Shown: positions 1 through 6,987, numbered from the stretch's first letter. The stretch: DNA of 11,932 bases from Candidatus Thorarchaeota archaeon (GCA_016841005.1 JAEORG010000435.1:1-11932); one strand, 5' to 3'. A program made the numbers and translations. Notes: generated by a model from the sequence alone, not told the origin.

Positions 1-1048
1 ATCCGTACTTAATCCTTGGATCAAGCACACCATATAGCAAGTCCGCTACGAAGTTTGCTAGAATTGCCGTAATTGCAATGATCATGAAAATCGCCTGGAC
101 GACGGGGTAATCAAGGATAAACAAGCTATCAAAGATATACCTTCCAAGGCCGTACCAGTTGAATACCGTTTCTGTAAGCGTCGCCCCGTTTATGAGGAAT
201 CCAAACGTCATTGCGATGATTGTGACCATTGGCAGCATCGCGTTCTTCAGACCATGCTTGTATAATACCTGATTCTCATCAAGTCCCTTTGCACGCGCAG
301 TGAGGATATAGTCCTCAGTCATCACGTCGATGAGGTTGTTACGCATGTATAGGAAGTATCCACCATAACCTCCAACACCTAATGCAATCATTGGAAGAAT
401 TAAGTGGTGTAAGATGTTACCTGCAATCACCAAAGCTCCAAGAGGATTGTCCTTGGCAGTTGTCCACACCGAGTAGTCTATTGTACCACCTAGTGGAAAG
501 TTGATGAAATTGCCTGTTAAAGCGGGTAAGTAAAACGAAAATATCATCAGCAGCATCATGCCTAACCAAAATATCGGCAACGCATAGATGAATAACGCCA
601 CAGTTACCGCACTGACATCTTTTCGAGAACCTGGATCTGCAGCAACCTTTACGCCAGTCCAGATACCAAGGATGATTGACACAATTGAAGATGTGCCCAT
701 AAGCAATAGGGTGTTAGGTAATCTTGCCATAATTTCATCCATGACAGGTCTCTGACTAACAAAGGAGATGCCGAAGTTGCCTGTGAACATATTCACGACA
801 TATCTCCAGAACATGTAGATCCAGTCAAAGATGTCTGGATCAGGCACTAGACCAAAACGAAGGTATAATTGCTCTAAAGCGTCGCGAGTGAGGTTTCTTC
901 TAAGTTCCTCACTGATCATCAGGTCTACCGGGCTAACACCCAGTACAAGTGTGGGAAGTCTGAAGAGGAAGAAGTTGAAACATACTACTGCTACTACAAG
1001 TAGAAACATGTAGATGCTTCTCCTAATAACGTACTCTCTTAATCCCAT
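1..1048 (-). CDS. oppB: Peptide ABC transporter permease, OppB/DppB family (3' end cut by window edge)
   Basis: My translation of the minus strand from an ATG at 1048 is open to the window edge (349 codons). It begins MGLREYVIRRSIYMFLLVVA, the usual OppB start with a basic N-terminus and a first membrane helix (about residues 8-30). The family landmarks follow: GNFGISFVSQRPVMDEI then RLPNTLLLMG in the middle, and the cytoplasmic EAA loop EDYILTARAKGLDENQVLYK leading into HGLKNAMLPMVT, which docks on the ATPase. The last residues in the window, VLDPRIKYG, match the usual C-terminus, so only a few codons are likely missing. The product should be one of two membrane subunits of an oligopeptide/dipeptide (or nickel) importer; substrate cannot be told. 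A GGAG motif lies about 9 nt before the ATG. It has its own promoter region and is separated from the oppC-like gene by a terminator. Confidence 0.95.
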   Translation of the reverse strand, partial: MGLREYVIRRSIYMFLLVVAVVCFNFFLFRLPTLVLGVSPVDLMISEELRRNLTRDALEQLYLRFGLVPDPDIFDWIYMFWRYVVNMFTGNFGISFVSQRPVMDEIMARLPNTLLLMGTSSIVSIILGIWTGVKVAADPGSRKDVSAVTVALFIYALPIFWLGMMLLMIFSFYLPALTGNFINFPLGGTIDYSVWTTAKDNPLGALVIAGNILHHLILPMIALGVGGYGGYFLYMRNNLIDVMTEDYILTARAKGLDENQVLYKHGLKNAMLPMVTIIAMTFGFLINGATLTETVFNWYGLGRYIFDSLFILDYPVVQAIFMIIAITAILANFVADLLYGVLDPRIKYG

Positions 1049-1063
1049 AGTCCAACTCTCCAG

Positions 1064-1090
1064 ACAGTACCTAGTGACGCTAAGTACTGT
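1064..1090. promoter_or_regulatory. Near-perfect 27-bp palindrome, probable operator at the oppB promoter
   Basis: The arms ACAGTACCTAG (1064-1074) and CTAAGTACTGT (1080-1090) are inverted repeats matching at 10 of 11 positions, with a 5-bp spacer. The palindrome lies between the TATA-like box (1095-1105) and the oppB start at 1048, where transcription would begin. A dimeric helix-turn-helix repressor site is the simplest reading. A hairpin in the mRNA leader is the alternative. Confidence 0.5.
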
Positions 1091-1094
1091 GAGA

Positions 1095-1105
1095 CAATAT
1101 AATTT
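1095..1105 (-). promoter_or_regulatory. TATA-like box for oppB
   Basis: On the minus strand AAATTATATTG lies about 50 nt before the oppB ATG. With the archaeal spacing of about 25 nt from TATA to start site, transcription would begin near 1072 and give a leader of roughly 24 nt that contains the GGAG ribosome-binding site. A smaller imperfect inverted repeat (CTATC 1111-1115, GATAG 1126-1130) lies just upstream. Confidence 0.4.
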
Positions 1106-1175
1106 GAATTCTATCTCCTAATAAGGATAGTGCTCAAGGAAAGCTGATTCAAAGTATGGAATATTGCAATATTTT

Positions 1176-1229
1176 CAAAGTAAAAATAAAAGAATTCAAA
1201 GAATGATGAGGCCCCGAAGGGCTCATCAT
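1176..1229 (-). terminator. Hairpin terminator after oppC, UUCG tetraloop
   Basis: Twelve nt past the oppC stop, ATGATGAG (1203-1210) pairs with CTCATCAT (1222-1229) and CCC (1212-1214) with GGG (1219-1221), with one bulged G at 1211. Read on the minus strand, the loop is UUCG closed by C-G, a very stable tetraloop. A T-rich stretch (complement of 1176-1202) follows. It should end or attenuate transcription before oppB. Confidence 0.7.
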
Positions 1230-1240
1230 CCAGTTGTTGA

Positions 1241-2824
1241 CTACCTCTCGCGTAGTCTTGGATTAAGTACTTGGTCAAGTGTATGTCCAACGAAGGTGAA
1301 GGCCAAGGAGAGTATAGTAATCATCATTCCTGGGAATACAACTACCCACCACGCACCTGCACTAAAGCCTCCTGTGCCTTGAGCATCAGCAAGCATTCTG
1401 CCCCAGCTTGGAGCACTCGGATCAGTAAGACCAAGGAACGCAAGTCCAGATTCAGATAGAATTGCACCAACAACACCTAATGTAATGTTAGCAAACAGAA
1501 TAGGTGTAACATTTGGAAGCACATGTCTGAAGATGATATAGGTGTCAGATGCGCCAATTGCTTTTGCTGACTCCACGTAGGCCTTGTTCTTCTCAGCCAT
1601 GACTTGCGATCGTATCAGTCGCGATGTCCCCGTCCAACCCAGAATCGCGATAACAAGGATAATGTTCTGTATGGTTGGCCCAAGGAACGCTGCTAAGACC
1701 ATCATCAGCGGTAAACTCGGTATCACCAACAAGAAGTCGACAAAACGCATGAGGGCTTCGTCAATCTTTCCTCCGAAGTATCCCGCCACCAGACCAACGA
1801 TAACACCAACAGCAGTAGATAGAGCTGTTGCTAAAATACCGATTGTCAGAGACACTTGTGATCCATAAACTAGTTGGCTCCATGCATCACCGCCCTTGTC
1901 AGTTGAACCTAGAACGCCAAAGTAATCGCCGAATACTAGCATGCTGACTCGCTTGAAGTGAACAGTAACTGAACCATCATAGACCTCTTCATTTGTGTGT
2001 GTGCTGTTATAATCAGCACGAAAGTTATTCGTAGGTGCAAGACCTATTGCAACTGTCAGAATATCAGTTGGGTCTTCCTGAATTCCATTCTCATCTTGAA
2101 TCATACCTCTCCATCCTTCAGCCATATCGAAGTAGTTTAGGTCAATTCTTCGATTCTGAAAGATTTCTGTATAGGGTGGGAATGATCTGTAGATTTGCTG
2201 CCAGTTTCCACTTGAGTCAATAAGCCACATGTATACCTTGAACATCAGACCGCCATTGGTCTCGGTTGCAAAACTACCTGTAGTAGTCACTGCTAGTTCA
2301 AGAGTCATGTTTACATCACTTGGTAGTCGATTATATGTCCAGTTAAACGATTGTGTAAAGAAAATGAAACTGTTGGAATCAGGCATTTGTCCTGTAGGAT
2401 CTAAAAGCCTCCAATCCATATTAGGATCTGAAGGTGAATGTTCCCATGCCAAATCCATATATCCTGCTCCATCAGACCCAGCATATTGATGCCCTGAAAA
2501 CTCCGAGGATCGTGAACCCCTTGTTTGTATAACATTTGCATTTGGATCCAAGAGATATTGATCAGGCATATATTCTCCAGTGCGTACACCCGAAGGATCG
2601 AATAGAGCCATCCAACCTGGGGCTAAAAAGCTCGGTGCTACCTTATGATTTGGTGAAGGATCATGCGTTGCAAGAACTGGGGCACCAAATGCCATGCCCA
2701 CATAGAACATCAGCACGATAATACCAAGGATTCCAATCTTATGCTTCCGGTACTCTCTCCAAAAGCCGCTCGCGCTTACGTACCAGTTGCTATCTTTCCA
2801 TCCGCCTTTCCTAGAATCTGACAC
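1241..2824 (-). CDS. oppC: Peptide ABC transporter permease, OppC/DppC family, with large extracytoplasmic insert
   Basis: This 527-residue permease is far longer than the usual 280-320. Residues about 30-52 form the first membrane helix. From about 303 it is a normal OppC: GVLGSTDKGGDAWSQLVYG matches the family's LGTDxxGRDxxSRxxxG segment, several helices follow, and the EAA loop is AYVESAKAIGASDTYIIFRH (416-434). The C-terminus is the typical VGHTLDQVLNPRLRER. Residues about 55-300 are extra and, by topology, lie outside the cell. They look beta-rich (FKVYMWLID, ILTVAIGLAP, GSVTVHFKRV) and carry sequons NWT (161), NMT (172) and NST (273). The start is GTG at 2824, chosen because GGAGG lies 8 nt before it; an ATG at 2826 is out of frame. 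It should pair with the OppB-like subunit to form the membrane channel. Confidence 0.95.
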   Translation of the reverse strand: MSDSRKGGWKDSNWYVSASGFWREYRKHKIGILGIIVLMFYVGMAFGAPVLATHDPSPNHKVAPSFLAPGWMALFDPSGVRTGEYMPDQYLLDPNANVIQTRGSRSSEFSGHQYAGSDGAGYMDLAWEHSPSDPNMDWRLLDPTGQMPDSNSFIFFTQSFNWTYNRLPSDVNMTLELAVTTTGSFATETNGGLMFKVYMWLIDSSGNWQQIYRSFPPYTEIFQNRRIDLNYFDMAEGWRGMIQDENGIQEDPTDILTVAIGLAPTNNFRADYNSTHTNEEVYDGSVTVHFKRVSMLVFGDYFGVLGSTDKGGDAWSQLVYGSQVSLTIGILATALSTAVGVIVGLVAGYFGGKIDEALMRFVDFLLVIPSLPLMMVLAAFLGPTIQNIILVIAILGWTGTSRLIRSQVMAEKNKAYVESAKAIGASDTYIIFRHVLPNVTPILFANITLGVVGAILSESGLAFLGLTDPSAPSWGRMLADAQGTGGFSAGAWWVVVFPGMMITILSLAFTFVGHTLDQVLNPRLRER

Positions 2825-2848
2825 ATTGAAGGCCTCCGTGTTTAGGAA

Positions 2849-2873
2849 CGACTGTGTTATAATCTATCAGTCG
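2849..2873 (-). promoter_or_regulatory. Inverted repeat in the oppC leader
   Basis: CGACTG (2849-2854) and CAGTCG (2868-2873) are a perfect 6-bp inverted repeat with a 13-bp A/T-rich spacer. It lies in the predicted oppC leader, about 12 nt upstream of the GGAGG ribosome-binding site (2833-2837). It could be a leader hairpin or a second regulator site. Its arms are not the same as the oppB palindrome. Confidence 0.3.
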
Positions 2874-2910
2874 CTCTCTATTCACTCATTCTTCCAACGA
2901 AGTGCCCGAA

Positions 2911-2922
2911 GTTTATACTAAA
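2911..2922 (-). promoter_or_regulatory. TATA-like box for oppC
   Basis: On the minus strand TTTAGTATAAAC follows a run of T. Archaeal spacing predicts a start near 2886 and a leader of about 60 nt before the GTG at 2824. This rests on sequence similarity only. Confidence 0.35.
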
Positions 2923-2943
2923 AAAGGGTTCTGTCAAGGCGTC

Positions 2944-3008
2944 AAAAACGAAAAATCGACTAAATTGGTTATATTGAGGTATGGCAAAGTTACGTGGTTC
3001 ATTTTGCC
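2944..3008 (-). terminator. Possible terminator of the small membrane-protein gene
   Basis: Downstream of the stop at 3037 (minus strand) there is an inverted repeat GGCAAA (2983-2988)/TTTGCC (3003-3008), and further on two T5 runs separated by CG (complement of 2944-2955). T-rich tracts can end transcription in archaea. The hairpin is weak and far from the T runs, so this is tentative. It precedes the oppC promoter. Confidence 0.3.
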
Positions 3009-3036
3009 GATACGTGTCGATGATTAATTTAGTAAA

Positions 3037-3381
3037 TTATTGTTGATTTTCAACATCATCCTCATCAAGAGTGTCAAGAAAAGGATCTGATTCATCTGCC
3101 TTTGCCTCGGCTTCGGCTTTGTCTTCTCTCTTCATTCTCTCTTCTCGAGCCTTAATGATATCCTTTGTTCTACGAGAAGACGCCCATAAATCAGCAAAGA
3201 CCATTCCTACAAGAAAAACAACCAGAACTCCCGTTAAGGCGATAATTGCGCCAATAAACCGTAAAGCCTCATGAAGGAACATCAAACCAAGTCCTCCAAA
3301 CACCATAATAAAAGGAATCGCAAGAATTCTTTTTCGAGGCTCATTTCTTGTTTCAGGGAACGCACGTACTTTTCCGGACAT
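3037..3381 (-). CDS. Small two-helix membrane protein with charged C-terminal tail, unknown function
   Basis: This protein of about 114 residues has a basic N-terminus (RNEPRKR), two hydrophobic helices near residues 20-38 and 42-65, and a highly charged tail: first basic (SSRRTKDIIKAREERMKRED), then acidic (DPFLDTLDEDDVENQQ). By the positive-inside rule both ends should face the cytoplasm. I do not recognise a family. The start could be GTG at 3384 or the adjacent ATG at 3381; I chose the ATG, and AGG 10 nt upstream is compatible with either. The gene lies between the oppC-like permease (same strand, 212 bp downstream) and the divergent oppD, so it may be an accessory of the importer, but position is the only argument. 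Confidence 0.7.
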   Translation of the reverse strand: MSGKVRAFPETRNEPRKRILAIPFIMVFGGLGLMFLHEALRFIGAIIALTGVLVVFLVGMVFADLWASSRRTKDIIKAREERMKREDKAEAEAKADESDPFLDTLDEDDVENQQ

Positions 3382-3493
3382 CACTATTCAACCTAGATGG
3401 CATTCAAGTCCCTTTTACTATTTTCGAACTATGCTGATGAGCGGTATTTTTCAAATTGACCAGATTTATTCTAATAATTATCTAATTCTTGCC

Positions 3494-3536
3494 GTGTCTG
3501 AGACACTAATAAACCAAATTCAACGATTGCCGGCAA
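3494..3536. promoter_or_regulatory. Two perfect palindromes in the divergent intergenic region
   Basis: GTGTCT-G-AGACAC (3494-3506) is a perfect palindrome with a single central base, and TTGCCGGCAA (3527-3536) is a perfect 10-bp palindrome 20 bp further on. Both lie between the small membrane-protein gene (minus) and oppD (plus), upstream of the predicted oppD TATA box, where regulators of divergent genes often bind. Confidence 0.3.
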
Positions 3537-3573
3537 GCTACAGTGTAAAACCTTGCGTGCTTATGCAGAAACG

Positions 3574-3580
3574 TATTTAA
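3574..3580 (+). promoter_or_regulatory. TATA-like box for oppDF
   Basis: TATTTAA is preceded by a purine-rich stretch (GCAGAAACG) that could serve as a BRE. The expected start is near 3603, about 50 nt before the oppD ATG. The rest of 3382-3655 holds no ORF that I can support. Confidence 0.4.
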
Positions 3581-3655
3581 GACGTGGACTGGCAGCAACG
3601 CGCGTTACGGGTGTGATGGAAACCCAATTTACACTATTTGGAGTGTACGGATAAG

Positions 3656-4645
3656 ATGAATCTCCTAGACATTAGGAATCTCCGCATGTATTACCAGACA
3701 CAGAAAGGTTTGGTCAAAGCGGTAGACAACGTTAGCCTTGAGCTAGATGTCGGTGAGTCAATCGGTCTTGCAGGAGAGAGCGGTTGTGGTAAGAGCTCCC
3801 TCGCATATTCTATAATGCAGCTATTACCTCCCGCAGCCAACATCGTTGGTGGAAATATCTACTTCAAGGGCGACGACTTACTTCGAAAAACAGCTCGAGA
3901 AATGCGTGACATTAGATGGAAGAATGTGGCTATTGTCTTCCAGGGTGCAATGAATGCTCTCAATCCTGTTTTTGAGATTGGTGAGCAGATTGCAGAAGCA
4001 ATTCTTATGCACGAGAACGTGACAGAAGAAGAAGCACTCGACCGATGTTCTAAGTTATTTGAGATGGTTGGTCTTGACCCTGGTCGTATTCATAATTACC
4101 CACATGAGTTCTCTGGTGGAATGCGTCAACGTGCAATGATCGCAATGGCTCTGGCATGCAACCCAGACCTTGTGATTGCAGATGAGCCCACTACAGCACT
4201 TGATGTTACAATTCAGGCACAGATTCTAAAGCTGATGCAGAAACTACAGAAAGACCTTGGTCTTTCACTCATCCTAATTACACACGATCTATCAGTCATC
4301 GCAGAAACTTGTGATAAGACTGCAATTATGTACGCAGGAAGAATTGCAGAACTTGCAGATGTTGTATCAGTATTCAAAGAACCAATACACCCATATGCTA
4401 CTGGTTTGGTTGGTGCCATTCCAAGCATGATCAAAGCAGAGAAGAAGAAGTTGACTTCAATTCCAGGTTCACCTCCAGACCTTATTGAACCTCCAACAGG
4501 TTGTCGATTCCACCCACGTTGTCCGTACGCAGAGGACATCTGTGCAAGAGAAGAACCATCCTTTGATGAAGTAGAACCTGGACGTTATGTATCCTGTCAC
4601 TTCCACGAACGCCTTAGAGGAGAACTAACAGTAGACCTAGAATAA
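3656..4645 (+). CDS. oppD: Peptide ABC transporter ATP-binding subunit OppD/DppD
   Basis: This 329-residue ATPase powers the importer from the cytoplasmic side. Counting from the ATG, the motifs are Walker [10 protein letters not shown] (40-48), Q-loop Gln96, signature SGGMRQ (153-158), Walker B LVIADEPTTALD (172-183) with the catalytic Glu, and the switch His210. All are intact. The C-terminal oligopeptide-transporter extension has [15 protein letters not shown] and a later VSCHF, giving Cys 283, 289, 296 and 314. Related OppD/DppD proteins use such cysteines for an iron-sulfur cluster. An upstream in-frame TTG at 3638 would add six residues, but the ATG gives the family's usual start (MNLLDIRNL) and leaves GGAG (3640-3643) as an upstream ribosome-binding site, though at a long spacing of 12 nt. 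The next gene follows after 12 nt. Confidence 0.95.
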   Translation: MNLLDIRNLRMYYQTQKGLVKAVDNVSLELDVGESIGLAGESGCGKSSLAYSIMQLLPPAANIVGGNIYFKGDDLLRKTAREMRDIRWKNVAIVFQGAMNALNPVFEIGEQIAEAILMHENVTEEEALDRCSKLFEMVGLDPGRIHNYPHEFSGGMRQRAMIAMALACNPDLVIADEPTTALDVTIQAQILKLMQKLQKDLGLSLILITHDLSVIAETCDKTAIMYAGRIAELADVVSVFKEPIHPYATGLVGAIPSMIKAEKKKLTSIPGSPPDLIEPPTGCRFHPRCPYAEDICAREEPSFDEVEPGRYVSCHFHERLRGELTVDLE

Positions 4646-4657
4646 GGAGGACAAAAA

Positions 4658-5719
4658 ATGACAATTGATGATTCAACAGTATTGGCGCAGTCCGTTAATA
4701 TTAGAGAGGGTGAGCCTCTCATTCAGGTCAGGAATATGCAGAAATGGTTCCCAGTTAACACTGGCTTTCTCTCCTCCCTGTTATACAAACAGGAACTATT
4801 CGTAAAAGCAGTTGATGGTGTTAACTTCGATGTGATCAAAGGAGAAGTCCTTGTACTTGCAGGGGAGTCTGGTTGTGGAAAGACCACAACTGGAAGGTGT
4901 GTGCTCAATCTTGAAACACCTACTGCTGGAAAAGTCATCTACGCCGGTCAGGATCTATCAACTCTTGACAGAAACGAGATGAAAGAGCTCAGGAAAAGAA
5001 TGCAGATTACTTTCCAAGACCCATATGAGTCACTCAATCCAAAGCAGAGCATAGCAAGCATTGTTGAGGAACCCTTGACAGTTCATAAGATTCCATTGAC
5101 TCCGAGCCAGCGTCGTGCACGTGTTCTAGAGTCACTTGAGACTGTCGCACTTACACCTGCAGAAGATTTCATTGACAGATATCCTCATGAACTCTCAGGA
5201 GGGCAAAGACAGAGAATCTCAGTTGCACGTGCACTCATTCTGCACCCAGAGTTTATGGTTGCAGATGAGCCGGTCTCAATGTTGGACGTATCCATCCGTG
5301 CTGAGATTCTGAACCTCTTGCTTGAGTTAAGAAGAGAACTCGGTCTAACATACCTCTTCATTACACACGACCTTGCCGTTGCTACATATATTGCTGACAG
5401 AATCGGCATCATGTACCTTGGTAAAATGGTGGAAATTGGTCCAGCTCATGACGTTGCGTTCAATCCACAACATCCGTACACACGAGCGTTAATCTCAGCT
5501 GTACCATCTGGAGACCCAACAGTAAAGAGACGTGTTGAGTCCCTAAAGGGTGAACCACCGAGTCCAATCAACGTTCCAAGTGGTTGCAGATTCCATCCAA
5601 GATGTCCATATGCTCAGGAGATATGTGTGAGGGAAATTCCTGAAGACCGAGACATGGGCGATGGTCACTATGTTGCTTGTCACTTTGCGGGCGAGCTCGG
5701 TGATGCACCAAATTACTAA
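4658..5719 (+). CDS. oppF: Peptide ABC transporter ATP-binding subunit OppF/DppF
   Basis: This is the second ATPase of the importer, 353 residues. Walker A is GESGCGKTT (69-77), the Q-loop Gln is 120, the signature LSGGQRQR is at 179-186, Walker [13 protein letters not shown] is at 199-210 and the switch His is 237, so both composite ATP sites of the D-F heterodimer look active. The C-terminal extension also carries [15 protein letters not shown] plus YVACHF (Cys 310, 316, 323, 341). The start is clear: AAGGAGG (4644-4650) overlaps the oppD stop and lies 7 nt before the ATG, so oppD and oppF are translationally linked. It is followed by a strong hairpin terminator. The permeases are on the opposite strand about 0.8 kb away. 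Confidence 0.95.
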   Translation: MTIDDSTVLAQSVNIREGEPLIQVRNMQKWFPVNTGFLSSLLYKQELFVKAVDGVNFDVIKGEVLVLAGESGCGKTTTGRCVLNLETPTAGKVIYAGQDLSTLDRNEMKELRKRMQITFQDPYESLNPKQSIASIVEEPLTVHKIPLTPSQRRARVLESLETVALTPAEDFIDRYPHELSGGQRQRISVARALILHPEFMVADEPVSMLDVSIRAEILNLLLELRRELGLTYLFITHDLAVATYIADRIGIMYLGKMVEIGPAHDVAFNPQHPYTRALISAVPSGDPTVKRRVESLKGEPPSPINVPSGCRFHPRCPYAQEICVREIPEDRDMGDGHYVACHFAGELGDAPNY

Positions 5720-5728
5720 GCGAAATAC

Positions 5729-5763
5729 GGGCGACTTTAATGGTCGCCCATGTAGTTCTTTTT
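5729..5763 (+). terminator. Hairpin terminator of oppDF
   Basis: GGGCGAC (5729-5735) and GTCGCCC (5743-5749) form a perfect 7-bp GC-rich stem with a 7-nt loop, starting 10 nt after the oppF stop. TTCTTTTT (5756-5763) follows. This is a classic hairpin plus T-tract. Confidence 0.75.
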
Positions 5764-5767
5764 CAAG

Positions 5768-6220
5768 ATGGAGGCAGCTGCTCTGAGTGATGAAACCGAT
5801 AGACCAAGAACGCTCCGTGCAATCAAGAAGTGTTTATCCGATTCATTCGACCACTTTCAGGATGCAATGGATGAATTGGACGAGATTGGTCAAGGTTCAA
5901 TTGGACCTGGAATGGCACCAATCGTTGGAGGATATGCGCTTCCTGACCCAGAAAAACGATATCGAGCTGCATTGATTTCTATTGATTCTGCAGAGAAAGC
6001 TCTTAATCCTTTATTGAAGCGTTGGAAGGATGGTCGCGTTAATGCGACCCACTTCCAAAATGAAGAAGCACTAGTTTTACTGAAGGACATCTCAGAATTT
6101 GAATATGATATTATCATGAACAAGTTGTCAGAAAAAACTGGACGGGAATCGGTTTGGTATCGCCTCAGAGAATTAACAGATAATATTGAAAGGGTATTTC
6201 ATCTAGTAGCAGAAGAATAG
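5768..6220 (+). CDS. Hypothetical helical protein, 150 residues
   Basis: I do not recognise this family. The sequence is soluble, has no signal peptide or membrane helix, and looks mainly helical. Helix-like stretches are about residues 14-41 (TLRAIKKCLSDSFDHFQDAM onward), 61-88, 97-122 and 128-149, with a Gly/Pro-rich link at 42-60 (GQGSIGPGMAPIVGGYALPD). A small four-helix bundle or scaffold protein is plausible. The ATG at 5768 has no ribosome-binding site before it and lies 4 nt after the T-tract of the oppDF terminator. The message may be leaderless, with TTTAAT (5736-5741) in the terminator loop as a TATA-like box at the right distance. The gene is followed, after 92 bp, by the hydrolase-like and ligase genes, so it may belong with them. 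Confidence 0.75.
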   Translation: MEAAALSDETDRPRTLRAIKKCLSDSFDHFQDAMDELDEIGQGSIGPGMAPIVGGYALPDPEKRYRAALISIDSAEKALNPLLKRWKDGRVNATHFQNEEALVLLKDISEFEYDIIMNKLSEKTGRESVWYRLRELTDNIERVFHLVAEE

Positions 6221-6223
6221 ATA

Positions 6224-6284
6224 GCTATATCTCACATGTTGCTTGCAAAAGGTAATAACCAGTAAAAGGCCAAGATAATGTGAG
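6224..6284 (+). promoter_or_regulatory. Possible promoter and inverted repeat before the hydrolase-like gene
   Basis: GCTATATC (6224-6231) could be a TATA box, with a predicted start near 6253 and a leader of about 60 nt. CTCACAT (6231-6237) and ATGTGAG (6278-6284) form a 7-bp inverted repeat with a 40-nt spacer that could fold in the transcript. Both are weak signals. Confidence 0.25.
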
Positions 6285-6312
6285 GTCATGAGGAAAGGGT
6301 GGTATATCATCA

Positions 6313-6978
6313 GTGGGCACGTCAAGTACGGAATCATTCCAAAAACAGCTTCAAAGAGCTAAGAGAAATCTGAAAGTTACCGGTGAAGTAATTGATAGAT
6401 TGATAGCTATCTTAGAGCCAACTGAACAAGCCCTTATGAAACGTGAGTTTCAGACTGCAACAGTTTTGGATCCAGGTGTGTCCAAAGTTGTTCTCTGTCT
6501 TGAAGATGAACTAGCAGAATCTCGTGCATTCAAAAAAGCACTATCGAAATTAGACTTGAAGAAACCTACGCTTGTGAAAATACCTGAAGATAGTTCTTCA
6601 AGACGTATGAATTTGACTGTTGCCAGAATGATACCTTCTGAAGTTTTAGCAAATTCGGAGGGTTCTGTTCTTGTCGTGAATCTGCAAAAAGAATTGATGT
6701 TGAAACAACTTGAAAATGAGAAGGCGGTGATCCTAGGTACTCGGTTCAATCTCGATTCGGATAATATGATTTCAAAGATTGTACAGATTCTTGAAGGACA
6801 AGGAGTAAATGTACTAAATGATGATGGACTATATGGTGGCGGTGCATTAACCTATGAACTGGTTAAAACAATGCAGCATAGACCACAATCTTCGGTGCTT
6901 GAATTAACTCTGTGTAAATCAGTTTCTGATAACACCAACATCCTTCAACGAATCATAAATTCGTTATTATCACTATAG
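6313..6978 (+). CDS. Degenerate N-formylglutamate amidohydrolase-like protein
   Basis: The protein has 221 residues. The N-terminal about 45 residues look like a charged helix (FQKQLQRAKRNLKVTGEVID). The C-terminal half, from about 141 (LGTRFNLDSDN) through VLNDDGLYGGGALTYELV (167-184) to SSVLELTLCKSV (193-204), follows the pattern of the HutG/N-formylglutamate amidohydrolase C-terminus as I recall it: LGT, a helix, V-x-N-x-x-x-x-GG-x-x-T, then a strand with LEL and a closing helix. The N-terminal metal-site motif (PHxG) and the central DAHS-type motif are not visible, so it is probably not an active hydrolase. The start is GTG at 6313: an in-frame stop lies just upstream at 6289-6291, GGGTGG (6297-6302) is 10 nt before, and the next in-frame ATG is 42 codons in. 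Its stop codon overlaps the ribosome-binding site of the ligase gene, suggesting a partner or regulatory subunit. The family call is an inference. Confidence 0.6.
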   Translation: MGTSSTESFQKQLQRAKRNLKVTGEVIDRLIAILEPTEQALMKREFQTATVLDPGVSKVVLCLEDELAESRAFKKALSKLDLKKPTLVKIPEDSSSRRMNLTVARMIPSEVLANSEGSVLVVNLQKELMLKQLENEKAVILGTRFNLDSDNMISKIVQILEGQGVNVLNDDGLYGGGALTYELVKTMQHRPQSSVLELTLCKSVSDNTNILQRIINSLLSL

Positions 6979-6987
6979 GTGGAACAA

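Noticed and set aside
3434..3501. Possible C/D-box guide RNA (TGATGA near 3435 and CTGA at 3498-3501).
   Set aside because: No internal C'/D' pair, no terminal stem, and the C box lacks the leading purine; likely chance.
3542..3635. Inverted repeat AGTGTAAA (3542-3549)/TTTACACT (3628-3635) around the oppD promoter.
   Set aside because: Eight-bp arms separated by 78 nt are weak evidence in an A/T-rich region.
3638..3655. TTG start for oppD six codons upstream.
   Set aside because: It would place the only Shine-Dalgarno-like GGAG inside the coding region, and the ATG at 3656 gives the family's usual N-terminus.
5787..5975. Overlapping 62-codon plus-strand frame with an ATG 13 nt after GGAGG (5769-5773).
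   Set aside because: It lies wholly inside the 150-residue gene in another frame and gives a low-complexity, non-protein-like product; shadow frame.
6979..6987. GTG start for the ligase fusion three codons upstream.
   Set aside because: The GTG is part of the AGGTGG ribosome-binding site, which fits the ATG at 6988 with 5-nt spacing.
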